22,522 nt of DNA from assembly GCA_002292895.1 (NCBI GenBank), contig DBCE01000181.1, positions 192-22,713 of the forward strand, given 5' to 3'. The notes under the pieces are model-generated. The model did not search any database, was not told where the DNA came from, and worked only from the letters and a program-made list of their open reading frames with translations. Of the stretch, positions 22,489-22,522 are shown piece by piece (position 1 is the stretch's first letter; each line of letters starts with the position of its first letter). Source of the stretch: Phycisphaerales bacterium UBA966. Its GTDB lineage: Bacteria > Planctomycetota > Phycisphaerae > Phycisphaerales > SM1A02. Both the position numbers and the translations under genes were made by a program.

Positions 22489-22522
22489 CGACCGCGGACT
22501 GCGCAGGTAGCGCACGAAGCCC

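Noticed and set aside
22481..22510. Nine-codon frame starting inside the last gyrB codons
   Set aside because: Ends at TAG after nine codons; too short to support and probably chance.
1..22522. CRISPR array, tRNA, rRNA, prophage or intact insertion sequence
   Set aside because: No regularly spaced repeats, no cloverleaf or rRNA-like sequence, no transposase or phage protein was seen on either strand.

Overview
The window looks like chromosomal DNA of a Gram-negative, GC-rich planctomycete, most likely class Phycisphaerae. The best clue is the C-terminus of the secreted protein at 7161-8876: two tandem calcium-loop repeats of the form D-x-(N/D)-G-D-x-V-V-G-G-x-D-L ending in L-G-A-W-G and a final Cys, which is the dockerin-like tail typical of exported proteins in that group. 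LpxD (lipid A synthesis), an outer-membrane TonB-dependent receptor and mostly absent Shine-Dalgarno sequences agree with this. The assignment is inferred from protein features, not from a database match.

Left two thirds (1-14309), all on the minus strand: reading in the direction of transcription there is a DUF3450 periplasmic coiled-coil protein, a long MotA/TolQ/ExbB channel protein, ExbD, TonB and a secreted TPR protein. The first four are joined by 4-base overlaps or nearly so, which makes one tight TonB energising operon. After a 277-base leader with several small hairpins come a secreted beta-helix-like protein with a dockerin-like tail, a TPR (putative) lipoprotein, a 1014-residue TonB-dependent receptor with an N-terminal carboxypeptidase-regulatory-like domain, and a DUF4142 protein; the last three overlap at their ends. 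A GH38 alpha-mannosidase follows and runs off the left edge; it has no ATG start. Together these genes read as a self-contained outer-membrane uptake system: the ExbB/ExbD/TonB complex with its DUF3450 and TPR accessories powers the receptor, and the exported beta-helix and TPR proteins probably capture or present the substrate. The substrate is unknown; the adjoining mannosidase makes a mannose-containing glycan a reasonable guess only.

Middle (14310-16205): a 207-base divergent intergenic region, then xylulokinase (xylB) on the plus strand, ending before a good rho-independent terminator.

Right third (16199-22522): on the minus strand a fatty acid desaturase, lpxD, a Tat-type lipoprotein N-acetylmuramoyl-L-alanine amidase and a small coupled membrane protein, i.e. 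an envelope-related group. A 360-base intergenic region with a REP-like hairpin separates these from gyrB on the plus strand, which is complete and ends 34 bases before the window edge.

No tRNA, rRNA, CRISPR array, intact insertion sequence or phage gene was seen.
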